From a virus, in IMG/VR virus record IMGVR_UViG_3300025767_000033, positions 1 through 50,038 of that record: a stretch of 50,038 nt of DNA. The stretch is one strand, 5' to 3'. Under the pieces are notes generated by a model. That model worked only from the letters and a program-made list of their open reading frames with translations, was not told the origin of the DNA and searched no databases. How positions within the stretch are numbered: the first letter of the stretch is position 1; each line of letters starts with the position of its first letter. Below, piece by piece: positions 35,330-43,452 of this stretch. Both the position numbers and the translations under genes were made by a program.

Positions 35330-37338
35330 TTTGGAGATCTCTTATTTAATTCAGCTGGGGTCAATACTTGATCGACTAACAAATCATTGTAAACTGATTT
35401 TTTACGGAAAACTTTAGCTGCATATTCGATAACATCAAAATAAGGATCGGCTGCCGTATCTTCCAAATCGTTATGTCCAAATACTTGACCTCCTGGGAAA
35501 CGTCTATAAAAAGCTTCAAGTAAAGCTTCTAACGTTCTCATCTGTGCCATTGTATATGATTGCGCTGACCTATAAGATAATGGGTTTTCAGTCTCGGTAG
35601 GGCAGTTTAATCCACCTACTAGTACTACGTCAATACATCTTAGATCATGACCTCTGATAGCGCTAGCCTCAGCTTTACGGGCTAAAGGCAATCCTCTTTG
35701 AAGTCTACCGTCACGTCTAATTACATAGTGGTATTGTATTCCCTGTAAACCACGCTCGTTGTGGTCTATATGTATCTCTTCAGCGCCTAAGTTTTGATTC
35801 GTATATGTTTCTGAAGCATGAACAATTAATTCGACTACAGGTCGTTTTATAGATCGTATTTCTGCGCCAAGTTCTTCCTTTGAATCAACATACGTAAATG
35901 CATTAAATTGTGTTTGACTTCCTGCATAACGTTCAGCATTTTCTGCTAGTCTAGTATCTGTCACAGCATAACTCAATGCCGACTTTACTAATGAACCCGA
36001 TATTGTCGTATCGATATTACTAAAGCTTTCATCAATATCAGTAATGCGCTGAGCGGTTGCATCAATTTCTTCTTTAGGTATACCAGCCGCAGTAGCTTTC
36101 GCCTTCATTTTGTTAATATAGTCTTGAGTATTAGTCGGATCAATATCTTTCAATACTTTTTTCATCTCCGGACCAGTAGAACCGGCATCAGCAGTTACTT
36201 TCTTAATTGCCTCTGCTACTTTCTTTTCATCTCCACTTTGCACATCTTGTATAATATTACTAATATCATCATCGGTTAATTCGACGCCTGGAGCAAGTTT
36301 GGCAATGATCTGTGTTGCAGTTCTAGAAAGACTTTCAGCAATATCTTGCAATAATCCTTGACCGGTTTTTATTGTAGTGTTTATTGTATTACTGATAAAC
36401 TCATCAGCAGCTTTTTCAAAGTCATTAGCAATTGCTGCAACGTCAGTTAACGCTGCAGATATATCATTAATTCCTTTAGTAATAGCATTTTTTGCTTGTT
36501 TAAACTGACTGCTTAAATTAGAATTACCTGTTGCATCTGATACTGCATCAGTAATTTCAGCCTCAGGATTTAATGTATTAATGGCAGATAGTTTTTCTAC
36601 TAATTCTTTCGAATCCGGTGCTTTAAGCTCGGTTATTTGACCAGACAATTGGCCAGTATCACCTAAAGTATCGCCTGCTCCAGTTATTGCACCAGATATA
36701 CCAGCAACTGCTTCATTTGCGCTAGCAACTATATCATTTGCCTTAGCATTAACTTCACTGACTAATTTATCAGTTGAACTTTTAATTGCATCTAAAGCCG
36801 AACCACCTTCGGCAACATCAGGTAATAAATTACCTCCGGTACCGAGCCCAGTTAATATCGAGATAATGCTATTCAGTGTGCTATCTAAGCTTCCGCCGAT
36901 TGAACTAATACTACTAAAAATAAAATCACCCGCAGAATCTACAGCACCTGCGATTGCTGGATCCATTTCGGTATTAACATCATACGTTGGGTTGCCGTCA
37001 CTATCAACACCTGATTCCGTAATAGTAACTTGTAAGCCGGCGCCGTTATACACGTCCGGCGTAGATTTACTTAAAATTATATTTTCTGGATCATTGATGC
37101 CAGTAATACCGATAGCATCAGTAATACCTACGTATGAGGTCTGTTCCGCATTTTCTTTTGTGCCATATGATATTACACCGGACACAACTTCGCCGACCAC
37201 AGCACCAGCCAGAGTTGACTTAACGCCGCTAGTAACGTCTTGCATGGTAATAGTTTCTTTTTCAACATTAGAACCAACCGCTAGGTTGTTTAATCTAGTT
37301 TCTAAAGAACTATTAAGGTATGTGTTAGTAATGCTCAT
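35326..37338 (-). CDS. Tail-associated N-acetylmuramoyl-L-alanine amidase (670 aa)
   Basis: Residues 500-645 match T7-lysozyme/amidase_2 enzymes, which cut the MurNAc-L-Ala bond of peptidoglycan: VELIVHASET, GIQYHYVIRRDGRLQRG, IDVVLVGGLN, YTMAQMRTLEALLEAF, VFGHNDLEDTAADPYFD. Likely zinc ligands are His507, His622 and Asp631 (Asp as in AmpD; T7 has Cys). Residues 100-470 are Ala/Asp/Ile-rich and helical with no enzyme motif (GISGAITGAGDTLGD, NLSSQFKQAKNAITKGINDIS). It lies between the OB and needle genes, so it likely replaces the lysozyme domain of T4 gp5 as the hub's wall-opening enzyme. Confidence 0.87.
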   Translation of the reverse strand: MSITNTYLNSSLETRLNNLAVGSNVEKETITMQDVTSGVKSTLAGAVVGEVVSGVISYGTKENAEQTSYVGITDAIGITGINDPENIILSKSTPDVYNGAGLQVTITESGVDSDGNPTYDVNTEMDPAIAGAVDSAGDFIFSSISSIGGSLDSTLNSIISILTGLGTGGNLLPDVAEGGSALDAIKSSTDKLVSEVNAKANDIVASANEAVAGISGAITGAGDTLGDTGQLSGQITELKAPDSKELVEKLSAINTLNPEAEITDAVSDATGNSNLSSQFKQAKNAITKGINDISAALTDVAAIANDFEKAADEFISNTINTTIKTGQGLLQDIAESLSRTATQIIAKLAPGVELTDDDISNIIQDVQSGDEKKVAEAIKKVTADAGSTGPEMKKVLKDIDPTNTQDYINKMKAKATAAGIPKEEIDATAQRITDIDESFSNIDTTISGSLVKSALSYAVTDTRLAENAERYAGSQTQFNAFTYVDSKEELGAEIRSIKRPVVELIVHASETYTNQNLGAEEIHIDHNERGLQGIQYHYVIRRDGRLQRGLPLARKAEASAIRGHDLRCIDVVLVGGLNCPTETENPLSYRSAQSYTMAQMRTLEALLEAFYRRFPGGQVFGHNDLEDTAADPYFDVIEYAAKVFRKKSVYNDLLVDQVLTPAELNKRSPK

Positions 37339-37340
37339 AG

Positions 37341-38222
37341 TTATACCAATGCATAATATAAGTTACGCGTTGCAGTATTAATAGAAGTAATAAGATTCTG
37401 GTCTTTAATCTTCATATAATATTTAGCGAACGTTAACTGGCAATTATTTGGGTTATTTTCATCTAATGTATCAGTTTGCAGCAACTTAATATTAGCCGCA
37501 CGTTGAGTGTTATTTAACTCATATAGTATAAACGCTAATTGTACGGTAAACCGTTTCCAATCATTTGAAAATGTTTGTAGTTCTGATAAACGTATATCTG
37601 ACCATCCGGCAAGTCCAATAGTATTGTCGGCTTTTCTTACGCCAGATACCATTTTAGAAATAACTGATATCGTAGCAACAATAGCAATTACCTGTTTTAG
37701 TTTATATCCGGCATTTAAAAAGAACTTGACCGCTTCTGCTTTTCTAAACTCTGTAGTGTTTCTGTTAATTTCGCCGTAATTATCATCAGCAATTACTGGC
37801 AAATTTAAAACCAAATCATCTATAGTTGACTGATAGAATACTTCCGTAGGGGTTTTACGTTCAGCAATGGTTTCGTATTCTAATCTTTTTTGGATACGCG
37901 AAGGAGTTTCTGTTCTAGGCAATGATCCGATTACTATAGGAGTCTGTGATCCTTTCCCGTCCATAAACATGCCGAATACCATTGCTCCGGTTTCTAGTCG
38001 CGGCGTCGAACCTAAACCAGATATGCCACCCTCAGTAGTAGGAATAACTAATTGGGCCCATGGAAGATCTGCTTGCCTAATATCAGCGGTCGAAGGTGAA
38101 TGCAAACCGTGTATTCGTATGCGCACACGACCTTCTAATCCATACGGCGGAGTATTATCAATAACATCAGCAATAAACCAACGCGTACTATCGCCATAGT
38201 ATTCATATTCTATCGCTTTCAT
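37341..38222 (-). CDS. 5: gp5 OB-fold baseplate hub protein without lysozyme
   Basis: 293 aa. Residues 15-102 are the gp5/VgrG OB domain: GLEGRVRIRIHGLHSPSTADIRQADLPWAQLVIPTTEGGISGLGSTPRLETGAMVFGMFMDG then TPIVIGSLP, matching T4 gp5 residues before its lysozyme. The remaining 190 residues are helical and unrelated to lysozyme or to a needle (FLNAGYKLKQVIAIVATISVISKMV). In T4 this domain sits on the gp27 ring. It overlaps the gp27-like gene by 4 bp (ATGA) and ends 2 bp before the amidase gene. Confidence 0.87.
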   Translation of the reverse strand: MKAIEYEYYGDSTRWFIADVIDNTPPYGLEGRVRIRIHGLHSPSTADIRQADLPWAQLVIPTTEGGISGLGSTPRLETGAMVFGMFMDGKGSQTPIVIGSLPRTETPSRIQKRLEYETIAERKTPTEVFYQSTIDDLVLNLPVIADDNYGEINRNTTEFRKAEAVKFFLNAGYKLKQVIAIVATISVISKMVSGVRKADNTIGLAGWSDIRLSELQTFSNDWKRFTVQLAFILYELNNTQRAANIKLLQTDTLDENNPNNCQLTFAKYYMKIKDQNLITSINTATRNLYYALV

Positions 38223-39601
38223 TTATCTAGATCCTTTACGATTTTACATACTGTCATAACAACGTCATGCCGCGTTTCTTTAAATTGGTGTCTAGTATTG
38301 TATATTAGAAAGTCTCCAGACTTCATTGCATCTAATTTTTTACTATCTTTCTGATCTAATAAACTATTATCAGATATAACATTTAATCTTACTATATCGC
38401 CTACCGAAGCACCGGCCATAATAAATCCAACGCCGGGGATACTTACTTCAAACATGTTTTTATAAAGCATATTTCGTATCGCCAAAGACTCGATCTTTTT
38501 CATGAACATATCAACCGTAACTTCATCATGATAACTTTTAAAATTACCATATGTTCCTGTTGACGTGACGGTATGAAATACACGGGCATTTAATTTATGC
38601 AACTGCGTATTATCAATAGTAAAATATTCATCGTATATATTTTGAACGGTGGACTTTTTAATAACACCGCTATCAATTAGTTTGTTAATCGTTTTTGTAA
38701 TATCATAATGGCCAGATGAAATTTGGCCTGTGCTTAGGTTAGTATTGTTGTATAAAGATCCTATACCGCCAGCCATTAACTGCGTCATTGTATTTTGCAT
38801 CTTTACTACTTTCATAGACTGAATTTGGAATGATTTAGCCAGCATTCCTTGTGTTTCTACTTTAGAACCATTTGCCGGGAAATATGTGTAAGGTCTTTTG
38901 CTATTAAATGCTTTTTGTTCAAGCATAATATCTAAATTGCCTAAACGAATATTGTTATCGTGTATAGACGCATATAAAAAGAAAGGTGAACCATTCTCAG
39001 TTGTCGCTCTATCCCTAAGCCACTCTGCCGCTTCTAGTGGATTCAAGTATGGGATAATACCTTTAAAATTAGATTGCGCCGCTGGACCAGAATACGAAAG
39101 ATCAACATCTTTCTTGAGATCTTTAGCGCAAAGTTTAGTAATTTCTTCGACCAGATCATTTTGTACGGTCCTACTAATTTTAATTGCTTTATTCAATATA
39201 GCATGTTCTTCTATTAAAGTAATCAAATAGGTCGAAGAAGAACCAGTGGCTGAGGTTATGTCCTTTACTGTTTTTTCAATACTAGACATAATAAAGGAAC
39301 GACCAGTACTCGCAGTGACATTATCCGGATTTAATCCTTTATTTTTTAAAGTTGAACCACTATCAGGATACTCGCTAGTAATATCGATAAAGAGTCTTTC
39401 GGTACCACTAAAACCCATAGTATCAAATATAGCAGCATCGTCAACTACAACAATCTGTCCTGTAATATATGGTTTTTCTAAACTTTCATATAAAACAACT
39501 TCAACAATATTGTTCTGTATATAGATCTTACGGCCGGCAAATCTATCGGCGGTGATATACGCGGAATGTAGTTTATATTGTTGTTGAATTGCTTTTGACA
39601 T
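38219..39601 (-). CDS. 27: Baseplate central hub protein, gp27-like
   Basis: 460 aa, compared with 391 in T4 gp27. It has a hub-type beta layout: IYIQNNIVEVVLYESLEKPYITGQIVVVDD at the start, then FSGTERLFIDITSE and SSTYLITLIEEHAILNKAIKISRTVQ. It closes with a domain like those of gp27/gpD hubs (FEVSIPGVGFIMAGASVGDIVRLNVI ... DFLIYNTRHQFKETRHDVVMTVCKI). Sequence similarity to T4 gp27 is weak, and the call rests on this layout plus its place directly before the gp5 OB gene. The start overlaps gp53's stop by one base. Confidence 0.75.
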   Translation of the reverse strand: MSKAIQQQYKLHSAYITADRFAGRKIYIQNNIVEVVLYESLEKPYITGQIVVVDDAAIFDTMGFSGTERLFIDITSEYPDSGSTLKNKGLNPDNVTASTGRSFIMSSIEKTVKDITSATGSSSTYLITLIEEHAILNKAIKISRTVQNDLVEEITKLCAKDLKKDVDLSYSGPAAQSNFKGIIPYLNPLEAAEWLRDRATTENGSPFFLYASIHDNNIRLGNLDIMLEQKAFNSKRPYTYFPANGSKVETQGMLAKSFQIQSMKVVKMQNTMTQLMAGGIGSLYNNTNLSTGQISSGHYDITKTINKLIDSGVIKKSTVQNIYDEYFTIDNTQLHKLNARVFHTVTSTGTYGNFKSYHDEVTVDMFMKKIESLAIRNMLYKNMFEVSIPGVGFIMAGASVGDIVRLNVISDNSLLDQKDSKKLDAMKSGDFLIYNTRHQFKETRHDVVMTVCKIVKDLDK

Positions 39602-40608
39602 TATTGACTCATCAATGTATTAAATTCTTGTGCCACCGTTCCGACGACATCTTTTTTAAACACTTTAATTGTTTTTAATTGGTCATTTGTTATTTGTACT
39701 ACATCTAAATTAGTAACATTTGTAAGCCCAACCGGGTTTTCCACTTGAGTAAATGGATCTATGTCAACCCAATTTCCATCGGCATCTTCCCAATGATCAG
39801 TTGCTAAGTACTGAGCGCGCTCATATAATACAGTTCCTGCTACGTTGTGCCCAGTACTAGAATCAAAATAATAAAATCCTTCTCCATCAGTAAATGTGCC
39901 GTCCGTAGCATTACTTACTTTAACTTGAGCAGTAACCGTATATACTGAGTTTTCGTTAAAAGGCAAACTACTAATAACTGCTTTAGTATCTAGAGACGCT
40001 AGCGTTATAAAATAATTTGATACTAATTCTCCGTCTTGAAATATTAACCACTTATGCGTGTCAGCAAATAGTTTATTAGATTCGGTTAATGATATTTCAG
40101 CGCTACCGGTTTCTCCTACAGTCAAAGGAAAATCCTCGGTAACGGTATAAGTGGCGCCAATAGTATTAACAACCAGCTGTCCCAAAGAAAGATTTCTTTT
40201 GATAATAGTGCCGATTGTACCGGTCTCAGAACCGATAATTAATGCCCCAACTTTAAAGTCATACGGTTTTGTTGCCAAATTACTCCGACTAGTAATTACT
40301 CGATGTGGATATGAATGCTCTGCATGAGGCAAAACGTCTTCATTATCTAACGGCCAACCAGATTCTCTTAAATGATCGTTAAGTAAAAAGAAAGTCCAAT
40401 AGTAGTCGGTAGTGCCATATAATCTAAATGACAAAGTGTCCGGCCGTTCTCCGGACGGAATAATATAATCTTGGTAAAATGCACCGTTAGCTTTTACCTG
40501 ATCGATTAAGTCAACGTATTGACTAAGGTCTTGCATAATAGCAGACGAAGTCTCATCGCCAAACTTATACCGTATTTTCTTGAAATTGCTAAAGTATGTA
40601 GTACTCAT
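39601..40608 (-). CDS. 53: Baseplate wedge protein gp53 with a central insertion
   Basis: 335 aa; T4 gp53 is 196. The N-terminal 90 residues fit gp53/LysM-like wedge proteins (YFSNFKKIRYKFGD ... YQDYIIPSGERPDTLSFRLYGTTDYYWTFFLLNDHLRESGWPL). The C-terminus is also typical (VVQITNDQLKTIKVFKKDVVGTVAQEFNTLM). Between them are about 140 residues of beta sequence absent from T4 (IGSETGTIGTIIKRNLSLGQLVV ... VTEDFPLTVGETG). gp53 locks wedges to the hub. One-base overlaps with gp48 and the gp27-like gene suggest coupled translation. Confidence 0.88.
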   Translation of the reverse strand: MSTTYFSNFKKIRYKFGDETSSAIMQDLSQYVDLIDQVKANGAFYQDYIIPSGERPDTLSFRLYGTTDYYWTFFLLNDHLRESGWPLDNEDVLPHAEHSYPHRVITSRSNLATKPYDFKVGALIIGSETGTIGTIIKRNLSLGQLVVNTIGATYTVTEDFPLTVGETGSAEISLTESNKLFADTHKWLIFQDGELVSNYFITLASLDTKAVISSLPFNENSVYTVTAQVKVSNATDGTFTDGEGFYYFDSSTGHNVAGTVLYERAQYLATDHWEDADGNWVDIDPFTQVENPVGLTNVTNLDVVQITNDQLKTIKVFKKDVVGTVAQEFNTLMSQ

Positions 40609-41672
40609 TAGAAACCACCTTCCACAATATCTTTCTTATTAAGTGTTTCTGCTTCTTGGAATGTCAAAGTAAGGTCAACTTCCATAAATTCTGGTGTGTT
40701 GCTTTCCTCGTCATAATGAAAACCCATTTGACTTGCATTGTATGTTACAGAAACATCTCTTAAGTTACATGGCTTTATTTTATTTGCCATAGGCGTGCCG
40801 TTATATTCTAACTGTATATCAAACTTATTAGGAAATTCATATCCTAAAGAGATAGAAGCACCGCCAATATTTAATGGTATATCGTTCGGGTATAGTTCTG
40901 ATCTAAATAACTTAATAATATCTTTGACGTGTTTGGCTTCTTCTTTGGATCTAGCAACCATTTTAAATGCAAACGAAAACTCACGCAACGTTACACTCTT
41001 AAAGAGAGATCTCATATTTGGGTTTGTTACTAAACCAGAGGCAGCAGTAATACCGCCAGCAATACCTTCAGCGCCACTAAATGATGCGGCACCTTTCATA
41101 AGGGCAGTTTTACCGGTTAATGATGCTACGCGGCTATCCATTGCAGCACCTTTCATTGCATTGACAAAAGAACTTACGCCGCCTTTCAATGCTCCGCCAA
41201 CACCAGCGCCACCTGCCACAGCAGCTCCTAACATACCCAATTCCATGTTATCATAAGTAACAGCATCTCTAAATTGAATGCCAGGTGGCATATACAGGAC
41301 AACCTGGTCGCCTCTTATAATAGTACTATCAGCAGATTTTGATTCATTACGGCTTCCATTATGTTCAGCATTATCTGCGGCTGTTGCTGCTTCTTGGTCA
41401 GCAACAGATGGAGTCGCGTCAGAAGCCTGTGCCTCTTGCTCGTCTGCAGGCGCGATAATGTTTTGTGCGCCTGTAACAACATCTTCTAGCAAAGCATTAC
41501 TGACTCTGAGATATTCTTCTTTGAGTACAGTAAATTTAATTCTAGCCAAATACTCGTCTTCTTTAACTAACGGATACTGGTATCGTTGTTGCACCGAGGT
41601 CTCAACTACAGCAGTTTCTTTTTCTGGTTCTTCTGCTTCGTTTTGTTTGGTTTGGATTTCTTCTTCGGCCAT
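40608..41672 (-). CDS. 48: Baseplate-tail tube junction protein gp48-like
   Basis: 354 aa, close to T4 gp48 (364). Conserved-looking parts are QYPLVKEDEYLARIKFTVLKEE, IRGDQVVLYMPPGIQFRDAVTYDNMELGMLG, a Gly/Ala-rich helix stretch, and a C-terminal half with tail-tube-type strands (TLREFSFAFKMVARSKEEAKHVKDIIKLFRSELYPN ... FDIQLEYNGTPMANKIKPCNLRDVSVTYNASQM). gp48 crowns the hub and starts the tube with gp54 in T4. It is the first gene of the minus-strand unit, behind the late box at 41715-41722. Confidence 0.85.
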   Translation of the reverse strand: MAEEEIQTKQNEAEEPEKETAVVETSVQQRYQYPLVKEDEYLARIKFTVLKEEYLRVSNALLEDVVTGAQNIIAPADEQEAQASDATPSVADQEAATAADNAEHNGSRNESKSADSTIIRGDQVVLYMPPGIQFRDAVTYDNMELGMLGAAVAGGAGVGGALKGGVSSFVNAMKGAAMDSRVASLTGKTALMKGAASFSGAEGIAGGITAASGLVTNPNMRSLFKSVTLREFSFAFKMVARSKEEAKHVKDIIKLFRSELYPNDIPLNIGGASISLGYEFPNKFDIQLEYNGTPMANKIKPCNLRDVSVTYNASQMGFHYDEESNTPEFMEVDLTLTFQEAETLNKKDIVEGGF

Positions 41673-41684
41673 GGGTTAAAAACC

Positions 41685-41694
41685 TAATAAATAG
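41685..41694 (+). promoter_or_regulatory. Possible plus-strand late promoter before gp4
   Basis: TAATAAATAG, a 7-of-8 match to TATAAATA, lies 33 bp before the gp4 start. It is the best candidate for the plus-strand gp4 unit. It lies back to back with the exact minus-strand box for gp48. Confidence 0.4.
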
Positions 41695-41714
41695 TTTGTA
41701 CAAATTCTAATTAG

Positions 41715-41722
41715 TATTTATA
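41715..41722 (-). promoter_or_regulatory. T4-type late promoter for gp48
   Basis: Exact TATAAATA on the minus strand, extended as TATAAATACTAATT, 43 bp before gp48 and 5 bp from the gp4 start on the other strand. A TTTGTACAAA palindrome lies just downstream at 41695-41704. Confidence 0.82.
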
Positions 41723-41726
41723 CGAG

Positions 41727-42242
41727 ATGTCAAGAACATATAAAGGAAGATACAAACCGATCAATCCCAGCAAATATGCTGGAGATCCAGAAACTGTAAC
41801 ATATCGTTCTATGTGGGAACGTCACTGCATGAAATGGTTCGACACAAATTCAAATGTTGAACAGTGGGTAAGTGAAGAATTAGTTATACCATATATTTGT
41901 CAAACTGATAAGAAGGCTCATAGATATTTTACTGACTTTCTCATAAAGTATAATGATGGTAGAATAGTTATTATTGAAGTGAAACCATATAAAGAGACTC
42001 TTCCACCGAAAAGCGGTGTCGGTAAAACCAGACAAAGGTTATTATCAGAAGGTTTGACATATGTAAAAAATCAATCAAAGTGGAATGCAGCAAGTTCGTA
42101 TGCAGCAGATCGTGGCTGGCATTTTGAAGTATGGACCGAAAAAGAATTGGAAGCAATGGGAATATTGCCAAAATCAACAAGAAAGTTAAGAACTAAAAAA
42201 CCAATCAAGCCTTTAGCTCCGTTTAAAAAGAAAAAGAAATGA
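41727..42242 (+). CDS. 4: Head completion nuclease gp4 (gp50/gp4 family)
   Basis: 171 aa; T4 gp4 is 150. Family blocks run in order: RTYKGRYKPINPSKYAGDPETVTYRSMWERHCMKWFD, VEQWVSEELVIPYICQTDKKAHRYFTDFLIKYNDGRIVIIEVKP. It has a TnsA/restriction-like nuclease fold with likely catalytic Asp70, Glu84 and Lys86 (D...E-x-K). In T4, gp4 acts after packaging to make heads able to take tails. The C-terminus is very basic (RKLRTKKPIKPLAPFKKKKK), fit for DNA binding. It overlaps the sulfotransferase gene by 4 bp (ATGA). Confidence 0.92.
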   Translation: MSRTYKGRYKPINPSKYAGDPETVTYRSMWERHCMKWFDTNSNVEQWVSEELVIPYICQTDKKAHRYFTDFLIKYNDGRIVIIEVKPYKETLPPKSGVGKTRQRLLSEGLTYVKNQSKWNAASSYAADRGWHFEVWTEKELEAMGILPKSTRKLRTKKPIKPLAPFKKKKK

Positions 42243-42823
42243 CGCTACCTAGAATATTTTTTATTGGAATGAATCGTACAGCAACTAAGGCATTATCGTC
42301 ATTAGTATCTGATAGCGGATATATTGCGTACCACTTTAGTGGTCGTAACGGAGAGAATATTGCCAAAACTATAAAGAAAAATGTTTTAGCCGGTAATCCA
42401 CCATTAGATACTATAGATGGCGCATGCTCGTATGCTGATATGGCATACCACGAATATGATGATTATATAGAAGGCAATTTGTATTTCAGAGAATTGTACC
42501 AAGCATATCCGGATTCATATTTTATTTTAAATACTCGGACTGAAGCCAATTGGCTTCGTTCTAGAATAAACCACAAAGATGGTGATTACTTAAAACGTTG
42601 TCGAGAAATACTAGGTGCAGGTGCTGCTATTGAAAACAATGAAGTATACATGCATTGGATGAATTACCGGAGAATCCACCATTCCGCAGCAATATCGTAT
42701 TTAACGTCAAAGACTGACCGATTTATGATCTTTGATACTGAGTACGATAATATTTCTAAAGTAGCAGAAAAACTTAAGGCGCATTATAACATTAATACCG
42801 CTCATTGGAAACACGTCGATTAA
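42239..42823 (+). CDS. Sulfotransferase-like P-loop protein (194 aa)
   Basis: The N-terminus RIFFIGMNRTATKALSSLV fits the 5'-phosphosulfate-binding loop of PAPS-dependent sulfotransferases (Arg13-Thr-Ala-Thr-Lys-Ala-Leu). The segment DSYFILNTRTEANWLRSRINH fits the 3'-phosphate-binding region (FIL..R....W..S). The family moves sulfate from PAPS to hydroxyl or amino groups of sugars, lipids or proteins. The acceptor here is unknown. Its place between gp4 and virion genes, coupled to gp4 by a 4-bp overlap, suggests late expression and virion or host-surface modification. Such genes occur in some marine phages. Confidence 0.78.
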   Translation: MTLPRIFFIGMNRTATKALSSLVSDSGYIAYHFSGRNGENIAKTIKKNVLAGNPPLDTIDGACSYADMAYHEYDDYIEGNLYFRELYQAYPDSYFILNTRTEANWLRSRINHKDGDYLKRCREILGAGAAIENNEVYMHWMNYRRIHHSAAISYLTSKTDRFMIFDTEYDNISKVAEKLKAHYNINTAHWKHVD

Positions 42824-42828
42824 AACCG

Positions 42829-42836
42829 TATAAATA
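42829..42836 (+). promoter_or_regulatory. T4-type late promoter, plus strand
   Basis: Exact TATAAATA on the plus strand, extended as TATAAATACTAGTA, 29 bp before the GTG start of the 195-aa gene and 6 bp past the sulfotransferase stop. Confidence 0.82.
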
Positions 42837-42864
42837 CTAGTATAAGTTTTTAAAGGAACAGTCA

Positions 42865-43452
42865 GTGTCCAATATTTTTAATAGATTAGAGCTGCAGGCA
42901 TTTAAAGCCGGTATTACTCCCCGGACGGCCGAGTCACGCAAGTGGTTTCAACAAAAAGCCAAGAATCTTCGTAGCATCAATCGCACTGAGTTGATGAAAG
43001 AAGAACCTATTAAAAGAAAGAGTAATGAAGTAGTCGGTAACATGTATATGTTTATATATGATCCGAAACACAAAGACACTCTTCCTTATTACGATGCCTT
43101 TCCTTTAGTCGTGGTCATAGGACCAGCAGAAGGTGGTTTTATGGGATTGAATCTGCATTACTTACCTCCTATGCTACGCGCTAAAATGCTAGATGGTCTG
43201 ATGGGTATAACAACTAATACAGCTTTCAATGATTCAACGCGATTCAAAGCATCTTATAATTTATTACAACGTGCAGCTAAGCTTAAATACTATAAACCAT
43301 GTATAAAACATTATTTAAGTAATCATGTTAAGTCACAATTTGCTTTGGTCCCTGCTACTGAGTGGGAAATAGCCACCTTTTTGCCGACAGCTGACTTTAG
43401 AAAGGCAAATAATTTTAAAGTATATTCTGACTCTAAGAGGATGATCGGATAA
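42865..43452 (+). CDS. Conserved T4-like phage protein, function unknown (195 aa)
   Basis: The start is GTG at 42865 with a good ribosome site (AAAGGAA). The central block is distinctive: MYMFIYDPKHKDTLPYYDAFPLVVVIGPAEGGFMGLNLHYLPPMLRAKMLDGL. I recall this Y.FIYDPK...TLPYYD.FPL ... GLN.HYLP pattern in many marine T4-like phages next to gp4, gp53 or hub genes, without a firm function. The N-terminus is basic and helical (AESRKWFQQKAKNLRSINRTELMKEE). It overlaps the next gene at one base pair group (TAATG), so the two are likely co-translated. A virion or assembly role is inferred. Confidence 0.75.
   Translation: MSNIFNRLELQAFKAGITPRTAESRKWFQQKAKNLRSINRTELMKEEPIKRKSNEVVGNMYMFIYDPKHKDTLPYYDAFPLVVVIGPAEGGFMGLNLHYLPPMLRAKMLDGLMGITTNTAFNDSTRFKASYNLLQRAAKLKYYKPCIKHYLSNHVKSQFALVPATEWEIATFLPTADFRKANNFKVYSDSKRMIG

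Noticed and set aside
41697-41725. TGTACA as a plus-strand -35 box for gp4
   Set aside because: The sequence 17 bp on is ATACGA, not a -10 box.
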